A stretch of 64,000 nt of DNA from Clostridiaceae bacterium BRH_c20a (GCA_000961765.1 LADT01000001.1:96185-160184), one strand, 5' to 3'. Positions 36,553-46,205 are shown, numbered from the stretch's first letter. Notes: a model not told the origin generated them from the sequence alone. Numbers and translations: made by a program.

Positions 36553-37992
36553 TTGACCCTCCATATATCCCAAACGGATGATATTTCAAACACTATTTCC
36601 AATAGTAATAATAAATTTTTTCTTATTACATTGGTTTTGTGTTCGCTCTTCTTTTTCCTACCTTTACCGCCTGGCCTTTCAGAGGAAGGAAGAAGAGCAC
36701 TAATTCTGGTTATTTTTGCCGTAGCCATGTGGGTTAAAGAAGTAATACCCCCGGCACTTACTGCAATACTTTTAATGGTACTCTTTCCCCTTTTTAACAT
36801 ATTAACATATCAAGAATCGGTTTCCGGATTGGGGAGCACATCAGCCTGGTTAATATTAGGGGTATTTATTATATCCGCCGCTATTCAGGAAACAGGATTA
36901 GAAAGAAGAATTGCCTTACACCTATTAAGGATTGCTAGAGGTAATTCTAGCCTAAATCTTTTGATGGTTATTATAACTACCACCTTGTTTATGTTTATTT
37001 TACCGACAAATTCGGGAAGAGTAGCCCTAATGGTTCCTATTTGTTTGGGTATGCTTAACGAAATGCAGGTTCAACAGGGAAGTAATATTGCTAAATCCAT
37101 GTTGCTTTCTGTTTCTTTTACATCATTTATTGGTAGTATCGGTCTAATGACAGCAGCTATTTCCATGGTCTATGTTGTTGGATTGTTTGAAAGCTTAGTT
37201 GGCTACACTTGGAATTACACTTCCTGGTTAAAAGCTCTTCTCCCTAGTGTAATTTTAATTAATCTTAGTGTCTGGCTTATTTTCCTTAAAATCTTCCCAC
37301 CTGAAATTAAGATAATACCCGGAGGCTTAGAATATATAAATAAAGAACTCTGTAAATTAGGGAAGATGAATAGGAAAGAAATTAAAATGCTTATTCTAGT
37401 CTCTCTGATGCTTCTGTTGTGGTTATTAGAGGATTATGTAAATATTTCTGTTTCCCAGACATGCTTAATGATTGCAATTTTGACTATGATGCCTGGAATA
37501 GATATTCTAACATGGAAAAAGGCAACAAATACAATCGATTGGAGTATTCTCCTACTTTTAGGAGCCAGTCTAGCAATGGTTGATGCCTTAACTTCAACTC
37601 AGGCTATTGACTGGTTTGCTGCTACCATATTCATTCATTTTCAAGGATTAAATCCAACGATTATTGGTATTTTAACGATGTTGATGATAGGTTTTATCCG
37701 GCTTGGATTTCCTAGTTTATTGTCGATGATTGCTACAACCTTTCCCATTATAATATCAATGGCAATTTCTTTAGAAATTAACCCAGTTTGGTTTGGATTG
37801 ATAGGAATAAGTGCCTCAATTTTAGGATTATTTTTACCTAATCAGGCCTTATCCCATTTAATAACATATAATTTAGGGTTTTATACTATAAAAGATATGT
37901 TTAAAGCTGGTACATACACTTCATTGATTATAATTATTATCACCACACTGTTAGCAAATTTTTACTGGCCCTTACTAGGAATATCACCTTAA
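36553..37992 (+). CDS. DASS/SLC13-type anion symporter
   Basis: This 479-residue membrane protein has about a dozen helices and a hydrophilic loop near 250-275. ERRIALHLLRIARGNSS and FMFILPTNSGRVALMVPI match the first family signature region, with the substrate-binding SNT read as TNS. The second repeat has FLPNQALSHLIT where family members have a second SNT-like motif, so substrate contacts may differ. It starts at TTG after AGGTG. The family moves dicarboxylates, citrate or sulfate with sodium. Pairing with MmgE/PrpD points to a carboxylate. Confidence 0.83.
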   Translation: MTLHISQTDDISNTISNSNNKFFLITLVLCSLFFFLPLPPGLSEEGRRALILVIFAVAMWVKEVIPPALTAILLMVLFPLFNILTYQESVSGLGSTSAWLILGVFIISAAIQETGLERRIALHLLRIARGNSSLNLLMVIITTTLFMFILPTNSGRVALMVPICLGMLNEMQVQQGSNIAKSMLLSVSFTSFIGSIGLMTAAISMVYVVGLFESLVGYTWNYTSWLKALLPSVILINLSVWLIFLKIFPPEIKIIPGGLEYINKELCKLGKMNRKEIKMLILVSLMLLLWLLEDYVNISVSQTCLMIAILTMMPGIDILTWKKATNTIDWSILLLLGASLAMVDALTSTQAIDWFAATIFIHFQGLNPTIIGILTMLMIGFIRLGFPSLLSMIATTFPIIISMAISLEINPVWFGLIGISASILGLFLPNQALSHLITYNLGFYTIKDMFKAGTYTSLIIIIITTLLANFYWPLLGISP

Positions 37993-38010
37993 CCCCCTCC
38001 TCATTTAAAT

Positions 38011-38056
38011 AAAGTACAATGGCTCCTGGGTTTCCAGGAGCCATTGTACTTTATTT
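38011..38056. terminator. Long bidirectional terminator between convergent operons
   Basis: A perfect 19-bp stem, 38011-38029 with 38034-38052, four-base loop, T/A-rich flanks. It separates the plus-strand DASS gene from the minus-strand operon. Confidence 0.95.
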
Positions 38057-38060
38057 ATTT

Positions 38061-38504
38061 CTATTCTTCTTGTAAAATTTCCTCAAGTACTTCTACTGCC
38101 ATTTCTACTAATCCAGGGCACAAAGTTTTAAATAAATTATTTTCTCTAGCATAACTCATTCCTTCGGGGGTATTTAAATCACAGCCAAGTAGTTCTTTGC
38201 ATTTAATTGAGCCTCTCTTAGCGCTATAAATTTGGGCAAAATCCCTTACAAAGCCATAGGTTTTGCCTTTTGCAATCCTATCATCAATATTTGTTCTTCC
38301 ATGCTTGAGTCCAATAACCATAAATGCACCGGTTACCGCACCACAGGTTTCACCTAAATTGCCCATTCCTCCACCAAAGCCACCGGCAACCCTTAAAGCC
38401 GCTGTTTTGTCTAGATTAAATTCAGAAGCAAATACTGATAAAACTGCCTGGGAACAGCTAAATCCCTGATTAAAAAGAGCAACAGCTTCCTCTTTTTTGT
38501 TCAT
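38061..38504 (-). CDS. C_GCAxxG_C_C family redox-type protein
   Basis: This 147-residue protein has the family's cysteine pattern: FSCSQAVLSVF near residue 15, GFGGGMGNLGETCGAVTGAFMVIG (the GCAxxG block), KCKELLGCDL and a last Cys in LCPGL. Members are small Cys-rich proteins of unknown function, often near redox or metal enzymes, and a bound metal is suspected. It is the last gene of the minus-strand operon, after hydro-lyase pair 3. A stretch of repeated TTCTACA words lies just upstream (38545-38578). Confidence 0.85.
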   Translation of the reverse strand: MNKKEEAVALFNQGFSCSQAVLSVFASEFNLDKTAALRVAGGFGGGMGNLGETCGAVTGAFMVIGLKHGRTNIDDRIAKGKTYGFVRDFAQIYSAKRGSIKCKELLGCDLNTPEGMSYARENNLFKTLCPGLVEMAVEVLEEILQEE

Positions 38505-38582
38505 ATGACTTATCAATCCTTTCGTTATACCAAGGCATAATAAATTCTAAATTCTACATTCTACATTCTACATTTCTTCACC

Positions 38583-39089
38583 CTACCCCTCCTCACCAAT
38601 TTTCTTCAGATAGTTTACCAGCCCTCCGCACTCTAAAATTTGCCATAAAGACTCCGGGACAGGCCTAAAGTTCATGCTTTGGTTTGTAGATAAGTCATTT
38701 ACAGTCCCCTTCTTTAAATCAACTATAATGATGTCACTCTCATTAATTAAATCTGTTTCACATTCTATGACAGGCAAACCAATGTTAATACAGTTGCGAT
38801 AAAATATCCGGGCAAAAGACTTGGCCAGGATAGCTTCAATGCCCAAGGCTTTGATAAGAGTAGTAGCATGTTCTCGGGACGAACCTAAGCCGAAATTCTC
38901 TCCGGCTACTAAAATATCACCCTGAGTAACTGTTTTAGCAAAGCCGGGCCTGATTTCATTGAAGACATAATCCTTTAGATCCAGAACATTTTCCGCTTTC
39001 GCCCTATGCTTACCGGCAAATATATAATCAGCTGTAATATCATCCCCAAATTTGTGGACTTTTCCTTTAAGCTGAGTTTTTATAATCAT
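38583..39089 (-). CDS. LeuD-type hydro-lyase small subunit, pair 3
   Basis: This 168-residue swivel subunit has KVHKFGDDITADYIFAGKH, NFGLGSSREHATTLIKALG and SFARIFYRNCINIGLP. The ATG at 39089 is two bases after the partner's stop and nine after GGGAGG. It resembles pair 1 and pair 2 small subunits but has ITADYI in the substrate-facing N-terminal loop where they have ISTDHI and IDTGQI, suggesting a different acid. Confidence 0.88.
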   Translation of the reverse strand: MIIKTQLKGKVHKFGDDITADYIFAGKHRAKAENVLDLKDYVFNEIRPGFAKTVTQGDILVAGENFGLGSSREHATTLIKALGIEAILAKSFARIFYRNCINIGLPVIECETDLINESDIIIVDLKKGTVNDLSTNQSMNFRPVPESLWQILECGGLVNYLKKIGEEG

Positions 39090-39091
39090 AT

Positions 39092-40351
39092 CTAACACAC
39101 CTCCCTAGGGTCAATCATTATTCCAGTTAGGGCAGCAGCTGCCGCTGTTAGAGGTGAAGCTAAATATAGTTCGGAATCCTGACTACCCATTCGGCCCGTA
39201 AAGTTCCGATTAGTTGTAGCCAAAACTACTTCCTTGGAGCCTACTAGACCCCCATGGTATCCACCGCAGGGTCCACATCCCGGAGTTATAATCATGCCAC
39301 CGGCTCTTACCAAAGCCTCCATGGTTCCATCTGCTAAAAGCTCTTCTAATACTACCTTAGAAGCCGGTAATAAAACAAGCCTTACCCCTTTTGCGACTCT
39401 TTTACCGGCAAGGAGCTTTGCAGCCTCCCGAAAATCACTTGCCCTTCCATTTGTACAGGAACCTAGTACAATCTGATCAACCTTTTTACCTTGTAGCTGG
39501 CCAACAGGCACTACCTGATTAACCATAGGAGGATAGGCTACTAATGGTTCAAGGTCATCAGCATTCAAATCATATACTTTAAAGTATTCAGCACCCTTAT
39601 CAGCCTCTGCAGGTTCATATTTTCTTATTTTGGGCCTTTGAGCAATCCAGGTATCTAAAACACTATCTGGGGGCATTAGGGCGGCTTTAGCCCCCACCTC
39701 AATACCCATATTACAAATAGTCAGCCGCTCATCAATAGATAGTTGAGAAATCAAATCACCACCGAATTCCAAAGTGCGGTAAAGAGCCTGACGCAAACCT
39801 ATCTTTTCAACTGTGCGTAAAGCAACATCCTTAGCAGTAACACCGGTGGGTAGTGTACCCTTCCAGTTTATACGAATGGTTTCCGGAACTCTAAACCAAA
39901 TTTTACTATAGGCAAGAATTCCCGCCGCCTCAGTGGAACCAATTCCTGTACCGAAAGCATTAAGTGCTCCATAAGTACAGCTGTGAGAATCAGTTCCTAC
40001 AGCAATTTCCCCTGGAAACACGTGTCCCTGTTCGCACATGAGCTGATGCCCAACACCATCTCCAACTTCATAAAGGTTAAACTCCTGCTGAGCTCTAAAC
40101 TGACGCATCTTAATATGCATGTTTGCTGCTGCTTCTGTAGAGCTGGGGGAAAAGTGGTCCATTACCATAATAACATCTGTTCCAGGTAATATTTTCTCTT
40201 TTTCGAAGGTTTTAAAAGCCTCTATTGTAGTAAAAGCATTACTATCATGAATCATTAAAGAATCTGCTTTTACTGTTGCAAAATTCCCTGCATAGAGCGG
40301 TTGACCCGCCTTACGGCTTAAAATCTTTTCCGTTATGGTCATAGGCTTCAT
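39092..40351 (-). CDS. LeuC-type hydro-lyase large subunit, pair 3
   Basis: This 419-residue catalytic subunit has GTDSHSCTYG, the canonical LGSCTNGRASDF and the Cys pair in PGCGPCGGYHGG. Unlike pairs 1 and 2 it keeps the SCTN motif, so it is closest to standard isopropylmalate/homoaconitase-type enzymes. It starts at MKPMTITEK, five bases after the stop of the fused aconitase, so both are translated from one message. Confidence 0.9.
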   Translation of the reverse strand: MKPMTITEKILSRKAGQPLYAGNFATVKADSLMIHDSNAFTTIEAFKTFEKEKILPGTDVIMVMDHFSPSSTEAAANMHIKMRQFRAQQEFNLYEVGDGVGHQLMCEQGHVFPGEIAVGTDSHSCTYGALNAFGTGIGSTEAAGILAYSKIWFRVPETIRINWKGTLPTGVTAKDVALRTVEKIGLRQALYRTLEFGGDLISQLSIDERLTICNMGIEVGAKAALMPPDSVLDTWIAQRPKIRKYEPAEADKGAEYFKVYDLNADDLEPLVAYPPMVNQVVPVGQLQGKKVDQIVLGSCTNGRASDFREAAKLLAGKRVAKGVRLVLLPASKVVLEELLADGTMEALVRAGGMIITPGCGPCGGYHGGLVGSKEVVLATTNRNFTGRMGSQDSELYLASPLTAAAAALTGIMIDPREVC

Positions 40352-40356
40352 AAAAA

Positions 40357-42282
40357 TCAATCCTTCCACTCCAATTTGTTTTTAACGTAATTTAATAAAC
40401 CCCCGGCTAAGAGAATATCTTCTTCCCGCTCGGACAGACTGCAATAGGTTTCAATAGAGATCCCTTTGGTCTGGTTAAAAAGCATTACATTTGGCCTCTT
40501 GATCTGTTCTTTAATATCTGCGATTAGAAGCACATCACCGAGAGATATTTTATCGTAATCCGTACTATTTACAAAGGAAAGTGGAATCACACCATAGTTA
40601 ATAAGGTTTTTTCGGTATATTCTGGCAAAGGACTTTGCTAAAACAGCTTTCATTCCAATTGACATAGGAACCATTACGGCATGTTCCCTACTTGAGCCCT
40701 GACCATAATTATCCCCACCTACAACAACCCATGTTTTAGGGAGTTGGTCGATTTTCTTAGAGAATTCTTTATCCATTCTGGAAAAAACGAAAGGAACAGA
40801 GGCAGGTATATTTGACCTTAGGGCGAGCATGTTGGCACCCCCTGGCAATATATCATCGGTACTTACATTATCACCTGCTATTAGGGCGGCCTGCAAGGTT
40901 AAATCCCGCTCGTGAGGCTCTCCTACAGGCATAGGCTTTATATTTGGCCCTTTTATTACTTCCTGGTCCTCTTTCTTTTTTTGGGCAAAAACCAGTAAAT
41001 TGCCATTATCAGATAAATTCTCAGGTATATCGACTTCCGGATAGTCACCCATTTCTCTGGGATCAGTAATATATCCAAATATTGCTGAGACTGCAGCCGT
41101 TTCGGGACTAGCCAAAAAGACATTGGCATCTTTAGTGCCGCTTCTCCCTTGATAATTTCTATTATATGTACGCAGTGAATTAGTTCCTGCAGCTGGTGCC
41201 TGCCCTATACCATTACAAGGACCACAGGTTGCTTCTAGGATTCTGGCTCCTGCATCAACCAAATCCTTTAAAACTCCCGTTTCCGACATTTTAGACAATA
41301 TCCGTCGGGAACCAGGTGAAATAACCAAGCTAACATTTTCAGCTATTTTCTTCCCTTTTAAAATACCAGCTGCTACTGCCATATCTTTATAAGAAGAGTT
41401 AGTACAGCTTCCGATAGCTACTTGGAAAAGAGGAGTACCTGCTAATTCTGATACCTTCTTAACATTATCCGGGCTGTGTGGCAACGCCACCATAGGCTCT
41501 ATACCAGAAAGGTTTATTTCTATTACTTTCTCATACTGTGCATCCAAATCAGGCTTTAATTCCAACCAGTCTTGTTGACGCCCTAAGCTTTTCAAATAGC
41601 TGTAGGTAATTTCATCACTGGGAAATAAAGAACTAGTCGCACCCATTTCTGCTCCCATATTACAAATAGTAGCCCTTTCATAAACAGAAAGAGTTTTTAC
41701 TCCTTCTCCGAAATATTCAAATACCTTTCCGACCCCGCCTTTAACTGTTACTTCTTTCAGGATGGATAAAATAATATCTTTAGCTGTACTCCATAGTGGC
41801 AGCTCCCCAATTAATTTTACACCCACTACTTCCGGTTTAGGCACAAAATATGGTTCCCCGGCAATGGCCACCGCGACATCCAAACCACCTGCACCTATAC
41901 CAAGCATCCCAGCACCGCCTGCCGTAGGTGTGTGACTATCTGAACCTAGGAGGATACCGCCGGGCTTAACAAAATTCTCTAAGTGTAGCTGATGACAGAT
42001 ACCATTACCCGGTCTAGATAAATGTACCCCTAGCTTTTTCGCTATTCCCTGCAGATACAGATGATCATCAGGGTTTTTATTATCAATCTGTAGGGTGTTA
42101 TGATCGAGATAGCTAACGACAAAAGGCTTTACTTCACTTAATCCCATAGCCTCCACCTGTAAGAAAACAGGTGTCGCAGTAGCATCCTGGGTTAAAACCT
42201 GATCAGGAACCAAGTGAAGCTCCTGCTGATTTAAATCAATTCCATGACTTATAATTATTTTTTCAAATATATTAAGTCCCAT
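40357..42282 (-). CDS. Aconitate hydratase-like protein, fused form
   Basis: This 641-residue single-chain aconitase of the short bacterial type has a LeuC-like part (1-420: GSDSHTPTAGGAGMLGIGAGGLD, IGSCTNSSYKDM, TCGPCNGIG) joined to a LeuD-like swivel part (from about 470: DNVSTDDILPGG, GGDNYGQGSSREHAV, KSFARIYRKNLINYGVIPL). Citrate/isocitrate is the default reaction. In an island with three more superfamily pairs it could act on another tricarboxylate. The ATG at 42282 is set by AAGGAG eight bases upstream. Confidence 0.9.
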   Translation of the reverse strand: MGLNIFEKIIISHGIDLNQQELHLVPDQVLTQDATATPVFLQVEAMGLSEVKPFVVSYLDHNTLQIDNKNPDDHLYLQGIAKKLGVHLSRPGNGICHQLHLENFVKPGGILLGSDSHTPTAGGAGMLGIGAGGLDVAVAIAGEPYFVPKPEVVGVKLIGELPLWSTAKDIILSILKEVTVKGGVGKVFEYFGEGVKTLSVYERATICNMGAEMGATSSLFPSDEITYSYLKSLGRQQDWLELKPDLDAQYEKVIEINLSGIEPMVALPHSPDNVKKVSELAGTPLFQVAIGSCTNSSYKDMAVAAGILKGKKIAENVSLVISPGSRRILSKMSETGVLKDLVDAGARILEATCGPCNGIGQAPAAGTNSLRTYNRNYQGRSGTKDANVFLASPETAAVSAIFGYITDPREMGDYPEVDIPENLSDNGNLLVFAQKKKEDQEVIKGPNIKPMPVGEPHERDLTLQAALIAGDNVSTDDILPGGANMLALRSNIPASVPFVFSRMDKEFSKKIDQLPKTWVVVGGDNYGQGSSREHAVMVPMSIGMKAVLAKSFARIYRKNLINYGVIPLSFVNSTDYDKISLGDVLLIADIKEQIKRPNVMLFNQTKGISIETYCSLSEREEDILLAGGLLNYVKNKLEWKD

Positions 42283-42306
42283 TAACAACACTCCTTATTT
42301 TCTGAC

Positions 42307-43398
42307 CTAAACCTTATACGAAGTAAGCCGTTCTTCATCAATTTCTAGGCCAATGCCTATACCCACGGGGACAATAACCATTCCTTCGATTATCTTTAAC
42401 CCTGTAGCAAAATCATTTTTTATCCATTGGGGTGATTTTATCTCATTGTAGACTACATTTCTAGTCGAAGCTAGAAAATGGGCCGTGGCGGCGTCAATAA
42501 GGGTATTCTGAATAGTACATCCAGCCATACAATCCATGTTTGCCGCTTCTGCTAAGACAGCTATTTTTTTGGCCGGATATAAACCGCCAGTTTTAACAAG
42601 CTTTAGATTAAAAAGGTCTACTGCCTGATATTTGATAAGGCGGAGGGCATCAGTTAAGCTTTTAATACTCTCATCAGCCATGACCTCTACCTGGGGACAA
42701 CCATTTTTGACAGCCAGAAGACCTTCTAAGTCATCCATATGCACAGGCTGTTCAACCACATTTACACCTAATTCAGCAAACCTTTGGGTAAGATACACAG
42801 CCTGCTTGCCCTTCCAAGCTTGATTTGCATCAACTTTCAAAGGTATGCCCTTTATTACCTCACTTACTGCTTTCACTCTTTTTAAATCCAAGTCGGAGTT
42901 AGGTCCTACCTTTACCTTAAATTCCCGATATCCTCCTTTTAGCTGCTGTGCTGCTTTTTGAGCTGCTTCCTCAGGCGTTACCAGTCCTATCAGGTCAAAT
43001 GCCGGCATTTCCTTGCGATATAATCCACCTAGGAGCTGATAGACAGGCACCCGCAAATATTTCCCCATTAAATCATATAAAGCAATATCTATAGCTGCTT
43101 TTGCCGCTGTATTTCCTTTTATAGCGTGATCCATTTTATCGTGAATTTTTTCCAGGCTAAAGGGGTCTTCACCTAAAATAGCAGGAATAATCCTTTTCTT
43201 TAATACAGCTATTACGGTTTCCTGGGTTTCCCCAGTAATATAATACTTCGGAGCAGTTGCACCATAACCTGTTACATCCTCATCTGTGATAATTTTAATA
43301 TAAATATCCTCTGTAACTTGATATCGCGTATGGGCACTATGGAGCTCTCCATTAAGTTCTATGTCTGTTTTATATACCTCTATTTGTTTAATTATCAT
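42307..43398 (-). CDS. Enolase-superfamily enzyme, muconate-lactonizing/epimerase subgroup
   Basis: This 363-residue protein has a capping domain (1-130) and a TIM barrel with the catalytic set in order: FKVKVG (KxK general base), VDANQAW, VEQPVH and MADES (the three metal acids), then LKLVKTGG (second Lys). KxK plus the late Lys defines the MLE subgroup: cycloisomerases, N-acylamino-acid racemases, dipeptide epimerases, o-succinylbenzoate synthases. The real substrate is unknown. Here it lies between a LarA-like gene and an aconitase, so epimerisation of a carboxylate is a reasonable guess. Confidence 0.87.
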   Translation of the reverse strand: MIIKQIEVYKTDIELNGELHSAHTRYQVTEDIYIKIITDEDVTGYGATAPKYYITGETQETVIAVLKKRIIPAILGEDPFSLEKIHDKMDHAIKGNTAAKAAIDIALYDLMGKYLRVPVYQLLGGLYRKEMPAFDLIGLVTPEEAAQKAAQQLKGGYREFKVKVGPNSDLDLKRVKAVSEVIKGIPLKVDANQAWKGKQAVYLTQRFAELGVNVVEQPVHMDDLEGLLAVKNGCPQVEVMADESIKSLTDALRLIKYQAVDLFNLKLVKTGGLYPAKKIAVLAEAANMDCMAGCTIQNTLIDAATAHFLASTRNVVYNEIKSPQWIKNDFATGLKIIEGMVIVPVGIGIGLEIDEERLTSYKV

Positions 43399-43440
43399 AA
43401 ACTTCACCTCCTGAAAAAATTACTTCAGTTAATAGGGAAA

Positions 43441-43466
43441 AAGCGATGTAATTACATCGCTTTTCA
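43441..43466 (-). promoter_or_regulatory. Intercistronic hairpin between larA-like and epimerase-like genes
   Basis: A perfect 11+11 palindrome (AAGCGATGTAA and its complement, 43441-43462) with T runs on both sides. It can terminate part of the transcripts coming from the uxaA-larA side. Confidence 0.85.
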
Positions 43467-43472
43467 GTTCTC

Positions 43473-44735
43473 CTAATTTTCCAGTATTACCCCACAGAGA
43501 TCTGGCACTACCAAGACCTCGGCGTTTTTACCCTTTTCAGCAATTGCTGTATCTATAGCTTCTTGGATTTCAGTAAAAAAGCGAATAGGTAAATGGGGCA
43601 TATCATCTTTGCTGATCCCTTTACTAACAACATATATGTTGGCTTGATCCATAACCCTATTTAAACGCCAGGCTTTCATGAAAGGTGTGTTAAAGGTATC
43701 GTCTAAATCTTTAAAAGCTTCCTGCATTTCTTCCTTATTGCATTTCATTGCTTCCGCCCAACGGGGTTCACCCATACCCAGCGAACATTCGGCTATCATT
43801 ATCACTATACCGCCTTGTTTAACGGCAGGGCTCACCCTGGTAAATCCTTTACCTTCGGTTTGATAGAACTCTCTATCCCGTGGGTAACCCCCTGGATTGG
43901 CAATTAGGATATCTGCCGGATTTATTTTATGGGTAACATACTCTGCAAAAAATTTGGCTCCTTCTCGGTGAGCCTTAATATAATGACCTGCAAATGCTTT
44001 AGCAATCTCCCGCTCCTCCGTATGAACGGTATTAACTATAAAATCAATCCCCGGCTTAGATGCAGCCTCTTCTAGCTCCTCCCGGAAACGGTTTCCGTCT
44101 AAGCGCCCTAGTTGGGAAGTAGGATGCCTAAATAATCTATGATGAACATAGACAGACTTGCGACTAGAAACACCAGGCAGAATGTTTTTAGCGCCCCCGC
44201 TCCAGCCTGCTTGATGATGGGGGTCAATAGCACTAATAGATATTTTTACTTCAGCGTCACAGTATGTTTTTAAAACCTCAACAGGTGTGCCTTGTTTTGT
44301 TTCACCAAAATTATAGTATGCATCTGGGTTATCAGGGTCATTACTAATAAATCGAATACGGTTCATGATATCCTGACCTAAAAGCTCAATACCTTCTTCT
44401 CTAGTGGCAGCATTATGCATCCCGGTTGCCGCAATAATTGTTATATTTTCATCAGTAATGCCACCATTATTTAGTTCCTCAATAACAATCTTTGCTATAG
44501 GTTCAATAGGAACAGGTCGTGAACGGTCTACAATTACTACAACTGCTGATTTTTTACCCGAAGCTAGCTCAGAAAGCTTTGGCGTACCAACAGGATTAGC
44601 TAAAGCTCTTTTGATTTCCGTATTCGGGTCTGCTGCTGCCTCTAATTCCTTTTTGCGTCTTAAAACACCCACTAAATTCTGTTCCGGAACATCTAAGAAT
44701 ATATCTGATTTTCCATATGGTATATTTATTTTCAT
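43473..44735 (-). CDS. LarA-like nickel-pincer racemase family protein
   Basis: This 420-residue protein is of the lactate racemase (LarA) family, whose nickel-pincer nucleotide cofactor moves hydride on 2-hydroxy acids. VVIVDRSRPVP gives the family's Asp-x-x-Arg-Pro, ATGMHNAATREE the first His, DPHHQAGWSGGAKNILPGV further His and the cofactor Lys. These suggest an active enzyme, but many LarA homologues act on acids other than lactate. No larB/C/E cofactor genes are in the window. It is coupled to the SAF-domain gene by TAATG. Confidence 0.85.
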   Translation of the reverse strand: MKINIPYGKSDIFLDVPEQNLVGVLRRKKELEAAADPNTEIKRALANPVGTPKLSELASGKKSAVVVIVDRSRPVPIEPIAKIVIEELNNGGITDENITIIAATGMHNAATREEGIELLGQDIMNRIRFISNDPDNPDAYYNFGETKQGTPVEVLKTYCDAEVKISISAIDPHHQAGWSGGAKNILPGVSSRKSVYVHHRLFRHPTSQLGRLDGNRFREELEEAASKPGIDFIVNTVHTEEREIAKAFAGHYIKAHREGAKFFAEYVTHKINPADILIANPGGYPRDREFYQTEGKGFTRVSPAVKQGGIVIMIAECSLGMGEPRWAEAMKCNKEEMQEAFKDLDDTFNTPFMKAWRLNRVMDQANIYVVSKGISKDDMPHLPIRFFTEIQEAIDTAIAEKGKNAEVLVVPDLCGVILEN

Positions 44736-45028
44736 TACATTTCCCCCTCTAAATCTCCTCTACCTCTAATGCTGCTCAAGTTATGAGTGTGTACATGTTC
44801 TCCTTTTACAATATCCTTAGTTGCAATGCCAATTATCTCATTGTATTTAACCACTTTCTCACCCTTTGCCAGGTCACATAATGCTATCTTGTGTCCGAAA
44901 GGAATGTTATTTTTAGCTGTAAGCTCAATATCCTTCTTGATAATGCCGCAAACCTCATTGGTATTAACATCCTCTATTACTACAATTACATTATCGTTTG
45001 TACCTAATAAAAGCCCCTTTTGTTCCAT
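44735..45028 (-). CDS. UxaA family small subunit (SAF domain)
   Basis: This 97-residue protein from MEQKGLLLG is equivalent to the N-terminal SAF domain of altronate/galactarate dehydratases: VCGIIKKDIEL, IPFGHKIAL, KGEKVVKYNEIIGIATKDIVKGEHVHTHNLSS. The last part, with its His residues, forms the iron-contacting loop in this family. It lies 22 bases after the large subunit. In-frame ATGs at 45046 and 45031 are rejected because the GGGGAGG site overlaps or touches them. Confidence 0.88.
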   Translation of the reverse strand: MEQKGLLLGTNDNVIVVIEDVNTNEVCGIIKKDIELTAKNNIPFGHKIALCDLAKGEKVVKYNEIIGIATKDIVKGEHVHTHNLSSIRGRGDLEGEM

Positions 45029-45050
45029 CATACCCTCCCCTTTCATTTTT

Positions 45051-46205
45051 TTAGACGGTTAAGCCAATACGGCTGATAGCAAATTCATTATGTTTAAGGG
45101 CCTCGGATTTTGTAATTTTGCCAGAAGCAACTTGAAGCAAAAATGAGAATAAATCTTCTCCCGCTTCCTCTATATCCATCTGTCCTTTTAAAACTGCTGA
45201 TATATCAAGATCGATGTTCTCTGGTGCAGTACTTACTGTTCTGTGGTTCCCGGTCACTTTGATTACAGGACCTAAGATATGACCTACCGGGTTTCCTTTT
45301 CCTGTCGTAAAAATTGTAATCTGTGCTCCACAAGCAAAAAATCCTGTATTTGATTCAGCACCGGCAGGTGATGAATACATATGATATAAGCCTTTGCCGG
45401 CTGGCTTTTCTGCATAGCTAATTATTGCTTGAATGGGATGGGAACCTGCTTTGGCTATATTACCCAAAGCCTTTTCTTCAACGGTTGTTAACCCTCCCTC
45501 GATATTATCGGGTTTGGGCTGATTTCCCCTAATATCTATTCCTAAGCTTAAAACATAATCTTCAACTTCTTTTACAATTTCTAATAGCCTTTTTCCTACT
45601 TCAGGACTACTACGGCGAGCTAAAATGTGCTCGGCTCCCATAATCTCAGCAGTTTCATTAAAAATAGCTGTTCCACCAAGGTTTATCAGCTTGTCACAAA
45701 CATAACCAGTAGCTGGATTGGCAACAATGCCCGATGTTGCATCTGATGCACCACAATTGACGGCAATCATGAGCTTGTCTATAGGGGCTTTTTCCCGTTT
45801 TAATTCAGATGCTTCAACCAGCATATCTATAGCTATTCTAGCCCCTTGTTCAATAGCCTTAAGAGTGCCCTGGCCCATAATGGTTACTATTTCAACTTTT
45901 TTATCACTTTTTTCTTTTACCTTTTTATATATTTTTTGGGCTTCAACAGGTTCCCAAGCAACAATTATTGCACCATAAACATTTGGGTTTAATATTGTTC
46001 CAGCTAAGGTTCTAGTTTGCTGTTCTGCATCTGGACCGATCTGCCCTCTACCATAAGGGTGTATTACTGGATAGACACCGTGTACTATTGAGGCAATAGC
46101 TTCAACAACTGTATTCCCATATCCCTGGGCTGCAATTATTGCGACATGGTTCCTTACTCCTACTGTACCGTCACTTCTGATATAACCATCAAAGCTTAAA
46201 ATAAT
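45051..46205 (-). CDS. UxaA family large subunit, non-canonical start codon
   Basis: This hydro-lyase subunit dehydrates sugar acids or sulfolactate-like hydroxy acids. Reading from the AAGGGGAG ribosome-binding site, the frame is open from ~46208 and gives LSFDGYIRSDGTVGVRNHV at the N terminus, the normal family start, then IMGQGTL, NCGASDATSG and GAQITIFTTGKGNPVG, about 384 residues. No ATG, GTG or TTG exists in frame before the internal Met at 45878. Translation must therefore begin at ATT (46205 or 46202) or ATA (46208). The sigma-54 promoter at 46244 fits. Confidence 0.85.
   Translation of the reverse strand: MILSFDGYIRSDGTVGVRNHVAIIAAQGYGNTVVEAIASIVHGVYPVIHPYGRGQIGPDAEQQTRTLAGTILNPNVYGAIIVAWEPVEAQKIYKKVKEKSDKKVEIVTIMGQGTLKAIEQGARIAIDMLVEASELKREKAPIDKLMIAVNCGASDATSGIVANPATGYVCDKLINLGGTAIFNETAEIMGAEHILARRSSPEVGKRLLEIVKEVEDYVLSLGIDIRGNQPKPDNIEGGLTTVEEKALGNIAKAGSHPIQAIISYAEKPAGKGLYHMYSSPAGAESNTGFFACGAQITIFTTGKGNPVGHILGPVIKVTGNHRTVSTAPENIDLDISAVLKGQMDIEEAGEDLFSFLLQVASGKITKSEALKHNEFAISRIGLTV

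Noticed and set aside
45051..45878. UxaA-like gene starting at the internal Met as a truncated gene
   Set aside because: The conserved N-terminal ~110 residues are present in frame directly upstream with a ribosome-binding site, so the gene is full length with an unusual start.
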